64,000 nucleotides of DNA from Setophaga petechia. Lineage: Eukaryota; Chordata; Aves; Passeriformes; Parulidae. This document shows positions 35,804 through 49,100 of this stretch, piece by piece. The notes below the pieces were generated by a model, which saw only the letters and a list, made by a program, of their open reading frames with translations, did not search any database and was not told where the DNA came from. The translations under genes and the position numbers were made by a program. Position 1 is the stretch's first letter, and every line of letters begins with the position of its first letter. Where the stretch lies: contig JANCRA010000014.1 of NCBI GenBank assembly GCA_024362935.1, forward strand, positions 15,596,758-15,660,757. The letters run 5' to 3'.

Positions 35804-38579
35804 CTTATAATCTGTGATGCCTTGGGATTTTAGCTTTTATATTTTTCAAATCCTGTACTGCTTTATGGTATAACTCTAAACTTCATCCAGAGTGTTAGTT
35901 ACTATCTTCACATTTTGGTCAGACAAAACAATCCCTGTAGGTCTGGAGCTCAAGGACACCCTACAGCTTCGGATCCCAAAAATATAAACAAAAATGAACT
36001 GTGGGAGAAGCAAACTGGGGGAAGATGACTTCATTATCTGAAGATGTAATTGGAAGATTAACCCCTGATATGTAAATGGACCAAATTTATAATTGTCTGA
36101 AAAACTTGTGACCATCATCCATTTTGGATGTAGCCCCTTGGGGAGGTTTCATCTGCCTTTAATGTACCTGAAGGCCCTTCATTAAATATATCCAATTTTA
36201 TTCTCTTTATTCTCTCTGGCCTCTGGTTTTAGGTAAGACCAAAAAAGGCATTACCTGTCCAGTCTGTAATAGGGAATCCTAAAAAGGGTTTGAATACTCT
36301 GCTTTGAGCCAGGAGTTGACTCAGGGCACAATTAACCATGAAAGCAAATTAATGACAGAAGGGGCTGCATTTCAAAGGTGCTTGAAGCAGTCCATGGGCA
36401 TAAAATAGAGCAGAACACCTTTGTGCTTATGAAGGGCACTATAAATCAATAAAGTATAAGTTAGCCTGGACAGTGATAAGATAAGTATTGCATGTGCTTA
36501 ATTCACTTAGCTATCCTTCTGAAAAAGATAATACATTCAATGTAGACATATTTCAATTGAATTGATAGTAGATCTGGATTGAGCAAGCCTAGAGACTGAA
36601 TTACCTTTATCCATCCCAGCAAGAATAAGGATGAACTTGCAAGCAAAATCAATGTCAGAAAGGTCTTACTGGCTCTTACAACAGCAAACCTACTATCACT
36701 TATATTGAAATATACAAAAATTATTAATAACTATTACAAATGGACATCCATCCTACTAGCAGGAAAACTTACAGCAGGTTAAGAACAAATGACATCAATT
36801 TAGATCACTAAATCATTCAAACACAAAGAACAAAAGCACAGAGTCTGTTTTATACAATTGCTCAAAATCTTCAAAAATTATTCTTTAACTAAAGTTGCCA
36901 AATAAAGGTGTAAAAATTGCAGGCAGTGAGTTTCAAGTGCCTCTGAGCTGATTCCCCCAGTAAAGCCAGTCCCTTGTGCATTGTTCCACTGTCACTTATT
37001 TACCACATTGACTTCATATGCGTTTATTTCTATTTGATAGCATTACATTTAGGACATGTGTCACACATGTATTTTAATTTTTTTTCCCATCAGCACTTGG
37101 GTTCTCCAGTTGATCCCATCTAGTCATCAGAATTGTTATTTTATATCTAGAGCAGTGATTGAAGTCTAATGCAAATAACACACAGAAATTTTGGTCTGGG
37201 ATTATTTAAATATCCTAAACTCTGTAGTGTTGCAGTTCAGCTCCTACCAGGTGCCTAAGCTGGGGCTGATCATACTTTCTTTGGAGAGGCTGGCCTACAA
37301 TGCAGGCTGCAGAACTTCATTAGAAATATTTTTTTCTTTCCCAGTGCAAATTCATTGATTTTAGGAATTCACACCATATTTGCTGCTGAATTTCTTCTGT
37401 AAAGTTCTGCTTCTGCCCATTCCTGAAGCAAGGAAGAGCTGTATTTTAAACCCAAATGAAGGGAGCCATAATGTAAATATAAGACATGGCTGCCCATTTT
37501 AAAATGCAAGTGAATGTTTTCAAAATTTTTACTATAATTGCTTTTTAGAAAGCAGAAGAGAGTCCTGAAAAAGTTTGGTAGTGACTTGTAAAAGTCTCTC
37601 CTCATGACCATCTGAATATCAGATAAAAAATTTAAAATATTATGTGGATGAAAATGCTCCTTCCTTTTGGAGCAAATCCATGCTTCCTTTCCAGTGACTA
37701 ATTCCTGATTTTTATACCACACGTCACTTTTGAGTAAATGCCAAAAAAAAAGAGGCAAAAGCTCTTTACAGTCAGTTGGTAGTTTTATACCCTAGGTTTA
37801 AATTGCAGGTCGACAGGAAACCTGGGTTTAATTTTTTAAGTGTTACATTAAGAAAATAAAATATTTCTTACAAAATCAGCTACTTTACTGGAATTCCTCA
37901 TGCCATACCCAGTTTATTTGCCTGTTTTAGGGACAGCTGGGGACTGCACACCACATTACAGGACTGAGTCAGGCTCCTTCACAAGCGTAGCATGAATCAC
38001 CTGGTGCCTCGGTATTTCCTCAACATGGAGAGCCATGTTCTTTGCAGCTCCTGCCTCTCACTGGACTCCATCAGGCTGGATGCTGATTGCTCTCCTTTCC
38101 AATTAGTGCCTTCCCAGTGAAGGCACTCACAGAATGAGCTCAGCTCCCTGCGTGGCCCAGAGGCTCCTCAGCCCTCCCGCGAGTGTCAGGGCTGCTTATG
38201 CAAGGGTAGGAGTCAGAGCCAAGCCCTTAACCAGCAATTAGGGCTCCCTTAAGTTACAAGGACCCTTCTCAGGGCCAAAAGGGCAAGAACTTGTTGATGT
38301 CCCTTTGCACAGGCTGGCTCTGAAGCTGATGTGCAGGTGCTGCCTTTGCTAAACAAAGGTTTTAGTGGCAGGTCAGCTCCAGAACCTGCACGGCTGCAGG
38401 AGGAGGGCAAGGCAGACCCCTGGGCTTGCTCAATCTCCCAATTACTACACAAAAGATTAAAACACAGGGTCGTGGATAAAAGTGAATAAATGTTTCTAAA
38501 TTCTTATCTTAAACACACTTAAGCTTAAAGCTATTTAATTGAGGATTTAAAAGCATGTATGCTTTATGAAGCTGGGGCT
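35804..38579. other. Unique non-coding DNA
   Basis: No gene or repeat was recognised. The 129-codon minus frame at 37369-37758 lacks any motif. A GC-richer patch with a few CpGs occurs at 37980-38220. Confidence 0.5.
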
Positions 38580-39240
38580 ACCTGCTTCATTCTCTTGCTC
38601 TTATTTTTGCTTTTATCCTTTTAGTCTTGAAGAAGCCTAATTAGAAGCTTGAACAGGGCTCTCTCTCCCTGCCCTTAAATCAGTAATTGGCTTCAGTGCA
38701 GAGACTGTCAGGAAATTAACACATCACAACATGACAGCTGTTAATTTTTTCTCCTTATTTGTCATATGAATCACTGCTGATTTGCCAGAGTGCATAACAA
38801 ATTAGTGGTCTGTAATCAGCGGCCTCTCTCCTGTGTGCAGCACCTACTTGTTTTTCCCCTTTTCTCCTGAAGTCCATTACTTCACTGCTTCAGCAGGAAT
38901 GACTGTTGCTAGGTGTGTCATTGTCAATAAATCAGAATAAGCAGATGCTAAAAGCGCAAGAAGCTCTTTAAACTTTGATGAAGGCTTTTAGTTACATTTT
39001 TAAACTTACACTTGGAACTGGATTTTTTTTTTTTTTTAAATTGTCACTCCCTGGCATAATATACTGTCAAGTCTTCGGGTATCATCTAAAGCTTCGCATC
39101 CTTCACAATGTAGAGCTGAAAATGTGATTTGCAAAAATTAAAAGAAGATATTTTCCTGAAGACAATTTTTAAAATGGTAAGGCCTGCTGTGGCCCCCATG
39201 TCAATAAATAACAATTAGACACAATGCACAGTGAGCTTTT
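38580..39240. promoter_or_regulatory. Candidate conserved non-coding cluster
   Basis: About 650 bp with homeodomain-like words ('gcctaattagaagc', 'acaaattagtgg'), forkhead-like 'gtcaataaatca' at about 38922 and again near 39200, POU-like 'gtgatttgcaaaa' at 39126 and retained CpGs ('atcagcggcctc', 'aaaagcgcaagaag', 'gtcttcgggtatc', 'aaagcttcgcatcc'). No frame above 60 codons lies wholly inside. It has an enhancer-like composition, not aligned. Confidence 0.3.
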
Positions 39241-42200
39241 CCTGTTGCCTTGAGATATATTTACTGTATTTTTGTATAATAAACTCTATTTTATATGAGT
39301 CAGCAAGCTCCACACATCAACTGAACTTTATGCAGGAAAAAAGCCTCGAGTGCAAATGTAAACCACAAAATTTGGAACAAAAAAATGAGTTAAATTCTAT
39401 CCTCTCAGTGGTGCAATTAAATCTGAGTATTTTTGGCCACCTTTTTCCTTTTCTAGTTTTACAAATGATGATGTATATGAAGAAGGCCATGGGAATAATA
39501 TGCAATTCTGTGCAAAAGCTGGAACACTTCTTCCTGTATCTCTGAGCTGTGCTGAGAACTGTTGTTCAGTTTAAGAGGTCTGAAACTGGCTGATGTTCTC
39601 CTGGAATTGGAAATGCTTTGGAAATATGAACTGGAAAGATTGAAACCTAAATTACCTGATGCATATAACTAAACTGAAAGGACCCATTATATATTCAGTA
39701 TCTTGTGTCTCAGACAAATTAAAATAAAAACAAGAATGTGATATATTTCTTTAGCAAAAGGACCAAGTGCAGACCCTGTCCTATGTTTCTTAATTGGTAT
39801 TGAAACATGCTTAGAACACAAGGTCCCTATACATTTTTTCAGTCCTCATAAAATATTTTTTTTCATTTCACCTAATCTGAATAAACCACTAAAAATCCAG
39901 AACAATGGAAAACAGTGAAACCTATACTCTGAGGCAAAATGCAACACAATCCTTTGTATACATCACACCTTTTCCTCAAGACTCAAGCACTTCACCTTCT
40001 CCTCCAGAAAGACATGAGGGTAAAAATAAAAGTATTCTAAGCTTGCCATGGTACCTGAAGGCTGGGCATTGCTGAGGAAGTGCTGCTTCATGGGACTCTG
40101 CTGGGAGCAAGGGCATCCTCACCCCAGAGGCAGGAGGGGATCCCAACCCCCTGAGGTCACTCCTGCGAGGTGCTGGCCCCGAGCCAGCAGAGCACTTACT
40201 CACCTGCCTCGCTTTTGAGGTGAGCAGGGATTGAAGTGTCTCAGACACAAAGTGCTCTGTGTCTTGCAGGGCTCCATGCACGTGCTTATGAGTGAGATTT
40301 ATTTTGTGATTCACAGACGTCGCACAATGCGCTCCTGCTCTGCCTCCATGGCTGCTAGTGAAATTTTCAATGAGCCTACTTGACAATGATAATTTCAACA
40401 TTTCAAAACCTCTTCAGGAGAATTCTCCCTGCAGTTAATTGGTGTTTTATATTTACACGTATGTACAAATATGAAATGGTTGTTAAAATGGTTATTTTTG
40501 TATACAATGTATAAACCCATCCAAAATTTTTATAAAGTGTATTAAATTGTTATTTATATATAATATATGTATGTTTAAAAAGTTACTAAAATGGTTATTT
40601 TCATGGCAATTATTATTTTTAAGATCTAAGGATGCAAATTATTTATCAGTATTACATGTATTTTCTGCTATGATTTGTCTTATATAAAGAAATTAAGGTT
40701 TAACTATTTGTAAAGTTTAAAAAATCCCCTTGATATTTACATTCTTAAATACAACTCAAGGGTTTGGTTTTTTTTTTTAATATAAATTTTAATTTTTTCA
40801 AGAAGAAAAATCAGCCCATTTCAGAAATTCTGTGTTGTTTTTCAGTCTTAATAAATATCTTCTGTGAGTACAATGTAAATTTTCCATTTGCTCCGTTATA
40901 CCTCGGTTTAGAAACACAACCCTAATTTTTTATTTACATTACAGAATCAGTTACCCTGAAAAGACCTGAAATTAGCAATTACGAAGTGTGTGCAGTACAG
41001 AGCAACTCTCCCAGCCTTTTTGAAATGCCACTACAAAGTGAATCTCCATACTGACTAAAAGGAGTTCCTTGACCTGCTGTAGTACCAAGGCACACAGGGA
41101 CTGTCTCAGGCATCCCCAAGTCTTTAATAGGGTGTCTGGAGCAGACAGCCTTTGTGCAGAAAGGTCACCACTGAACACTGTTTACTGAGACTATAAATTA
41201 CTATTTTTTTTTTTAGCCTAAGCAGATTCTACATGTCAAAAGCAGCACTAAGAAAATTGTGGTGAACCACTATGTGTTTCAGATTCCAGATTTCAAAACA
41301 ACCCTTTTCAATAACCATTGAGAAAAAGCCAGAAAAAATCAACCAAGAACAGAAACATAAAACCACAACAAATCCAAGTCACAGAGAAATGCTGAACAAC
41401 ACTGAATTACCTGCAGGTTTTCAAACTCCCTGTCATGAGGAAAATAATTGTACGACACCCACCAAATGTTAGGTCACTGTGTAGATGTGCAGCACTCATT
41501 TGCTCATCTCTCTGCTTTATCAGCACTTCTGGATGTATCATCTCCAAAATACACCATCACTAATTAAAATTCAGAGCAGAGCAAGTAGCAGTGGAGTCTG
41601 GTCAGAAAAGGAAAGGGCTGGCAGGTTACAGACAAGGTTACAGCTCTGTTTTGCTATGCTTTTCTGGTATGGGGTTCTCTGTATTTAGGGCAAGATCCTA
41701 ACATTTCCATTATGTCACTTGTGTTAGCAACACTTGCTTATTTGGTAAAGAATTGAATGGCCAATGGTTATTTGTAATTCATACTGGCTGACCACTGTGT
41801 AGCTATTTAATAAATAAAAAGCAAGGGGAATTGAAGTAGAGAAGACTTGGTATTTATTGCTAAACTTCCTTCCTGTCCCCGAGATTTTGGGAGCCTGTTA
41901 TTAGTGGTCTCAAAATTATAAAACAGTGGATTTAGCAGCCACTATAAATACAGCATAAACCAGCATGTGCATTTAAATAAAGTGATGAGATGTTCTTAAG
42001 GGCAATGACAACAATAGGAAATTTTACTGGGAAGTCTCTAGTCACCACTGTTTCCATTGTTATGAATCCTGAGAGAAATTCCTTCAAAAGTTCTGAAAAT
42101 CCACACAAGTAAAAAAACTCAAAAAAACACAAATTTAGCAATATATGCCCGTGCAAAAGGCTTAAAAGTAGGCATCTTTCCCTAAAGGATGTAGAAAGGG

Positions 42201-42724
42201 AATAGACAGGAATTATTTTCTATTAATACCCAAAAATTCTGAGAATCACACCAAAACACTAAAAAGAATCATTATGCTGATTTACTAAGACACAGAAACT
42301 TATATTCTAGCTCCCTGGGTATCCAGCACGAGGCCTTAAAGAAGCCTTAAGGAATACATGTAATTAGTTCTATGTTCCTTAGCCTTAATTTTTTCTCCTT
42401 TTCCACTCATTGTTTCTAAAATTTCCACAATAAATATTTTCAATAACTTTTATGAAATAATATTTTAATGCTGTTTTCCAGGTAATGTTTTTTTAAAAGA
42501 TGAGTGGGGAGGACTTGAGGTATGATTTTAGGAATCTTTATTACATAGAAAAAGAAAAACCTTCCTGGACCAAGGAACTGCATTTATATTGAGACTTCCT
42601 GTGCTAATGCCTAAAATATCTAGCAGTGTTTCACCCTTCTGGAAAAAGTGAGGGTCAGCAGAAAAGGAGGGGGAAAAAAAGGGTTTAGCCCTTTGTTTGA
42701 TATTGCTCTTTAACAATATTCACC
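39241..42724. other. Unique non-coding DNA; CpG-bearing patch at 40190-40440
   Basis: The 40190-40440 patch includes 'cacagacgtcgcacaatgcg' and 'catgcacgtgctt' and overlaps a 141-codon minus frame (39976-40401) with no recognised domain. The remainder is AT-rich, with T runs near 40767-40778 and 41203-41214. No transposon was recognised. Confidence 0.5.
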
Positions 42725-42990
42725 TTTTTATTTCACTATTTTGATGGCCATGAGAAATATGCCTGCAAAGATAACGCTCTGCTGCCTAATACAGTGAATT
42801 ACCATCAGTCTAATCTTATCTAGCGACTACTGGCAATTAGTACCAGGAGAACAAATTAGAAGCTGTTTTGTATATCAGATCATCACAGCATTTCAAAACA
42901 CCTTTTCTGTTTAACAAACATTTCTTCATATCTTGTGATATGCTGGGATATCTTTAATTACCATATAATTTGTAAAAGTCATATTGTCCA
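42725..42990. promoter_or_regulatory. Candidate conserved non-coding block
   Basis: Features are 'aaagataacgctctgctgcc', 'cttatctagcgactactggc', 'aattagtaccagg' and 'atctttaattaccata': GATA-like, TAATTA-like and CpG-retaining words in a non-repetitive stretch with no open frame of note. Confidence 0.3.
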
Positions 42991-43102
42991 TCTGGGGTCC
43001 CCCAGCTATGGAAGAGTATTTGCAAAATTGTAGAATAGTATTAACACCTGTCAGAATGCAAAAGGCTGGCTCAGCCTTCAATTAAAGCAATGATGAACCA
43101 AC

Positions 43103-43260
43103 TCCTTTCCTTTCCTCCTTCTTTTTCCTTTCCCCTTTCCCCTTTCCTTTTTCCTTTCCTTTCCTTTCCTTTCCTTTCCTTTCCTTTCCTTTCCTTTCCT
43201 TTCCTTTCCTTTCCTTTCCTTTCCTTTCCTTTCCTTTCCTTTCCTTTCCTTTCCTTTTTT
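43103..43260 (+). repeat. (TTCCT)n pentanucleotide microsatellite
   Basis: An essentially pure pentamer array runs from about 43152 to 43256, roughly 21 copies. A degenerate pyrimidine-only leader lies at 43103-43151 (CCTTT/CCCCTTT variants). The whole tract is pyrimidine on this strand and purine on the other, and the array is mirror-symmetric. Lys/Glu/Arg-rich minus-strand frames across it (75 and 62 codons) are products of the repeat, not genes. Confidence 0.97.
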
Positions 43261-46107
43261 TAAGACACAATGCAAAATCTCAGCTCTGAGGCCATCAGTG
43301 AGCAAAGCCCATTGAAGGAAGCCAAATATTGGTGAGAAGACTGCAAGAAGGTGGTGTTAAAATGAAATCAGTCCAAAGTGGAAGCAATTTCTATGGGTGT
43401 GGTACCACAACAGCAGCTTGCTGACATCAGCCCAGTTCCTCATGGATATCCCTGGCACAGAGCAGGTGGGGAAAGACCTCAGAGCTGAGCAGGTCTGAGC
43501 AGCATCTCATCTGAGCAGCTGCTCTGCTTTGTGCTTAGTTTGGCTCACTGAGCAGAATTAAGAGTGACCTGCACTGGGAAAAGGAAAATGGCAACTAGCA
43601 AAAGGAGATGGTGCAAATTCTGCTGCATATTGGGGTTTAAAAATATCTTGGGAGATTTTTGTTTTAGGACAGAGCAGAGTTTTGAGATGTAACACTACTG
43701 ATGTTCCTAAAAATCCTCTCTGTTGAATGTTCCTGGAAGGGATTTCCATTATTAGATACTCAAAAGATCCTAGGCAGCTCCAAAATTGATGTCCAGATTA
43801 TTTTCTAGAAGAACGAGAGCTGTGATGTTTACATCTAAACCCAAAATTTCCTGGAAATATATTAGCATGTATTTCATAACACATGAAGCTGAAATCAATA
43901 TCCAGTAAGTACCTGCATCCCTTCTATCCCAGAAGGTAGCTCTGAAACTGAGCAACAAGGGGGCAAAAAAGAAAAGGAAGTGCTGCAAAAGTTATTAGGC
44001 AGCTTTATAGACCAAAATAATCCAATTTACTTTGGGGAAAATGGCAATTGCTACATTATTCAGAGAAAATTACAGAGCTTTTTTCTCCACTACAAAATCT
44101 CTATATTTCTTGTTATATACAAAAGAAAAAAAAAATTGTGCAAGCCCTAAAATCTGGAATCCAACGCTAAAGGATTTACTTTAAGCCACAGAATGCTTAG
44201 CTATTAGATGACCTATAAACATTTTTGTTTCATGAGTGAATGTTTAATCTAGCACAATACTGTTCCAAAGGAAACCATTAATAGCAACATTTTGTAGCAG
44301 TTGTGTGCATGTCCCCACTGGACCTCTAAATGAAGTCTGCATAAGGACTGTAAAGGTAGTAACCCTGCAGCTACAGCTATAATTATCAGGATTTAATGGT
44401 GTTTATGAATGACTTGCTATGAGTCAAAGGATAATAATACGTCTTATTAAAAATTTATTCCAAGTTATTTTTATAAAACTTTACTCATTTACGTGTCACC
44501 ACTGATTGTTCTTTTAAATGAAACAATAGAACAATAAGGAACATTTAGGCTTCAAGAGAAATCCTAGCACAGGGTCATTATGTAATGACTCAGTATAAAC
44601 AAACAAACAACATGGAATCTCTGTAACCTAGCAATTAAAAATATTAGCGTAAAAGTGAATTAAAAAATACAATAAGCAAACTTGAAAAATATATCTCTGA
44701 AAAAAAGACTTTCTGTGTCATATGAAAATAATGCTAAACTCCAGTTCTGATACACTAAGATAAATGACCAGAGATCTTTTTAGCAGCTAATGACTAAACA
44801 TGATCCAAATGGAGCTGCAGCCAGATGGCACATGGGATTCATGGAACACAGCTATCAGATCAACCACAAACCTGAATGAGCTAATGTAGCTCAAGATGCA
44901 TTAAGTTATGATTCCCAGGAAGTAAACATTGCAAATGAAAGAAACCCAAAGAATTTTTTAAATTTTTTGACAAACTTAATAACAATATACTCATGAGGAA
45001 AGGGAACTTCCTCATTCTAGGTCATGGAAAAGGGAGATGGAGAATCAAGATCCTTTTCCATTTTTTTTTTTTTTAACTAGTTATTGGTTTAGATCCAACA
45101 GGGCCCATTTAGTCTGGTATTTCTGCACTCTTTTCACTCCAAATTTTAGTATCCAGCAGATTATTTAGACATTACCTAACTTTTAACAACCATGAGTAAG
45201 GATTTTCTTTCTTCTAGAAAAGTCTACATATTGCATTATTTTAGCCCATGGGTAAGAGAGACAGTCCCATTTAAAGACCAGAAAACAACTATCAGAAATT
45301 CTTCACTCTGTACATATCTACCATTCATATAACATCCAAGGAATTTAAAACTCACAGGAAAATGAAATATATTGATTATGCAAAAATATTCACAATATGT
45401 CTTTGAGTTGTCATCTCTTTAAGACAAACTTCCTAAAGAGCTGCTAATGACACTCTGAGCCTTCCTCAATGCAGCGAGTTGGGAGGTCTGGTGTGTTTTC
45501 CTCTAATTGTTTATCTTAGCCCATCAGCTCAATACAGCACATAAAGGATTCTGCCTGTCTTAATATTTTGGATTTCACAGTGGAACAGAGAGGTTTAAGA
45601 ATCAGCATTGCTTTAATAGGGACTGGTGAGGACACACCAGAAAATGATTAAGGGATATGGGGAAAGAGGCAGCAGGTGCAGTGAAAGGAGAAGCAGTAAA
45701 AGGCAGAAGCAGTGAACTGTTACCCAATAGATGCCAGTAGAAGTACGAACACTCATTTTTACTTGACGAATATTTAAGTGCTTATGATTAAAACATGCTT
45801 TTAAAAACAGTGCTATGAGAAAGAAAATCTGAAAAAAGACAAAAATATACTCCAATCAAAAATAGTCTCAGCATAAATGAATAACTGGAGACTTTTTAAA
45901 CTTGTCACTCAGTTCTGATCCTTAGCTAACCCTCAAAGACACGTTGTTGTAAAGGTTAATTAATTAAAGTGCACAGAAATGATTATTTGAGAGCTGCTAG
46001 GTAAGTGCAAAGTACTGTTACTATAGGTTAATATTTTACTCTTAGGGTATAGCCATGCTTGACACCAATGTATATTACATCCTGAGACAAACAGTTTCAG
46101 AGCTCAA
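43261..46107. other. Unique non-coding DNA
   Basis: A GC-richer patch with repeated 'ctgagcag' words lies at 43480-43530, an AAAC tandem near 44595-44611 and a T run at 45060-45074. No gene was recognised. Confidence 0.5.
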
Positions 46108-46178
46108 GGCCTTAGCCCTCTTCTGCTGAAGTAAATGGGAATCATTCTGTGGGTGTTCAAGACCTTTGGATTAGCTCT
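46108..46178. mobile_element. Ancient palindromic repeat, decayed
   Basis: 'GGCCttagccctcttctg', 'CTGAAGTaAATGGGAATC' and 'TTCAAgaCcTTTGGATtAG' match in order the old sauropsid repeat reading CTGATCC...CTGAAGTCAATGGGAATC...TTGACTTCAATGG(A)CTTTGGATCAGGCC (from memory). It belongs to the same general class as the copies at 34278 and 35417. Confidence 0.4.
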
Positions 46179-49100
46179 GAGGATACAGCTGTGTGGTAGA
46201 AAGCCATCTCCTAGCTCCATTAGCATGTGCCTCTGGCTCAAGACAGCTAATCTGTTTTGCTTCTCAGGCAAGCTAATTAGATCAGCAGATAGAGCATAAA
46301 GCCTTTGAATCTTCAGAGAAATGCCACTGCTCTGGATAGGAGTAAGCACAGGAAACACGGGGAATTTGTATAAATAACTGAGTTCAGAAGAGGTAAGTAC
46401 CCTCTGGTTCCCATGGACATGATGGAAATACTCAATGCTCAACAGCCCTGGCCACAGGTCACCATTAGCAGGTGTTTTGTCTGCACATAAGAGATTCAAG
46501 CCACTTCTCCCAGGTGACACCTTGATATCAGTAGGTACATCATGTTGCAATCAGACATTTGTTCATTGAACTCCAACAGTTTGCTAAGAGCAATGTAAGA
46601 ATGTCTCATCTCCCTCTCACTGATCCCCTGAACACCCACCTGGGTAGAGATATGATGTATAACCAGAAGATAACTAAGAAGACTGAGACCAGCCATCATT
46701 TGTTTTTCTCTGCCACCCAACAACAGCTGCAATTAGCAGAAACAATTAGACTAATTTCCTCATAGCCATAGACCATCCTGTTCCATGCATTCTCTTTGAA
46801 GTCTGTTAGACTAGAACTTCCCCCTTATAATTCAAAATATCCCACACTTAGGGCCTCATCTGTTTGATGAGGGACTCTGAGATGTGGAGGGATGAAAAGC
46901 AATGGTAAATTCCTTTGGAACTGAGTTCAGTTCTGTTAAGGTTAAAGCTAATTTAATTGACCATATAATTAAAAAAGTTATGATTTAAGAGCCTTGGACA
47001 GGCACCTTTATCATTTTATACTTGAGCAAATAAATAAGTTCAGAGCGGAATTTGAAGTCAGATCTCAAAATTTAGGATTGCTTGGACTTAACTATTTCAC
47101 ACATCGCAAAAATTTATTTGTAGAGCTTAACTGGTACAACAGAATTTTTCTCATAACTGCTGTAATAACAACGATGCACAAAGTAAAACCTCAAGTGGAA
47201 TGTGTGAACAGTAAAAATGCTGGTCTCTTTTACTGTAACAGGGATTGTTTTACCTGGTGAAGCACACAGCAAGTTCATCTACTGAATAAGATCTTGGGCC
47301 AGAATTTCCCAAAGCTCGGGGACTTGAGGTTCTCCATCCATTTCCTCTTTAAATCCTGCAAATGGGCAGCACTGACATTCTGTTAAAAAGAACAGAAGAG
47401 AATTATCTATAAAAATGTTTATTTAAGGAATGCTTGGAAAGAATTATAAATATTTTATCTGTTCTTTTCCATCAACTAAGAAACAAACATGAGGAGCTGC
47501 CTGATTCCTCAGGTACTATTGTCTAAGAAAAGTCTATCTGGTCCAGATGACAATGTAGAAGAAAAGTCAACAGTCTTTTCCCAGCTATTGTGTAAAACAA
47601 CCTTATCAATTAATGAGAATTAATAGGAATTGTAAGAATTAAAAGACTGGTTTGGAAATACAGACATAAATCCATTCTTTTCCAACAAACAACGATACAG
47701 GTGATACATTGGTAAAAAAACAAAATGCAGACAACTTCCTTTAACATGACATCACATAGTACTTTTAAATAAATTTGCATACAAAATATTCTTCCAGGCA
47801 TTAAAATAGAAATTTGCTGATAATAATAATGCAATTATTGAAGACTTATATGCATTGAAATTATCTTAAATAAGGACAGGTTTTATATTTCAATTTAGGC
47901 CAATACTGGTTTAAAATAAAATAATTTCCCTGTAACAGTTACAGGGAAATATTTATTTTTGTTTTGCGTATTTAAGTTCATCCTACCAATAATTCTTTTT
48001 TCCCTACTCCTCTCCTTCACTAAATGATGTAAAAGTAAAAGAAAAGATGATTGCCTACTTATTCTTGCAATCCACAACAGAGCTCCCACCTGCCCTCCAT
48101 CACATCTCTGTAAAAGGATGGAAATTCAGCAGAAACAAAGACCAGGAGTGAAGGCATTCATCCACATAGATTTACATTCTAACTGTGGAAACATTTTATG
48201 GTTTTAATTTAGACACCACAATATATTTTGTCTCTTCCTTTCGATGCTGCCATCTCTGCTTCCCTTTACATCTATATGCTTATTGGTATTTGAAGATTCC
48301 ATGACTTGTAACAGCAAATATAAAACATTTTTTTCTATAAGATTTCTATCTTCTAAAATAAGCAGCTTGGCACAACTGTATGGGCAATGTGTGCAAATTG
48401 GCATACATTCTATATGTTGTTTTTCCCCCAGTATTTTCTGTAATTGTTAATCACAGATGTACAACAGAAAAAAGAAAATACAAAATATTGCAATATATTA
48501 AAAACTTACATTTAATTATTGATTCATTACTGAATAATACTCAAAGTATACATTAAATTTAAATTATATCTTATATCTGTCAGAAAAGAAAGACTACCTA
48601 GATGGTTTATGGGCACAAAGTCTCCAGGGAGTGTCACAAATTCACTTGATGTCCGTAAGTAATTAATTTTCCATTTGGATCTCTAATTTAGCTGAAGGAT
48701 GTGTAAAAGCACATGCAGATAAGCAGTTAGGAATGGAGAGTTGTCTACTGACTGTGCATCTGAGCACCTTCTCATTCACTGTGTATTCTTAAAAAATGTA
48801 GTGAACTGTGCTGTCCTGAAGAAATAGGCACATGGTGCTGGTGTTTCCTATGGTCATGTTCAAAAACTAGACACAGGAAGTCTTTCTGTTTTACACAAAC
48901 CTATCTTATTTTCTTTGTCTATGAGCACTAGCAGTTCAGCCACACAGATCTGATTTCTTTTTAAGAAAGAGTATCCCCAAGTATTTTTCTAAAGGTCTGT
49001 GTTTCTGGGAAACAGACAATTAGATTGTATTCCAACCATTTTTGTTTTTACAGTGTCAATACTTATAACCATGGTACTAGAGACAGTTGGCTAATTTTTT

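Noticed and set aside
39976..40401. 141-codon minus-strand frame over a CpG-bearing patch
   Set aside because: No domain was recognised. The GC-richer composition alone lengthens frames here.
43078..43305. Lys/Glu/Arg repeat protein on the minus strand
   Set aside because: It is simply a translation of the (TTCCT)n microsatellite.
46104..46550. 148-codon minus-strand frame
   Set aside because: It overlaps a decayed ancient repeat and has no recognisable motif.
47290..47375. Possible ancient repeat end ('gggccagaatttcccaaagc')
   Set aside because: Only the first 20 or so bases resemble a known sauropsid repeat terminus, and no matching opposite end was found.
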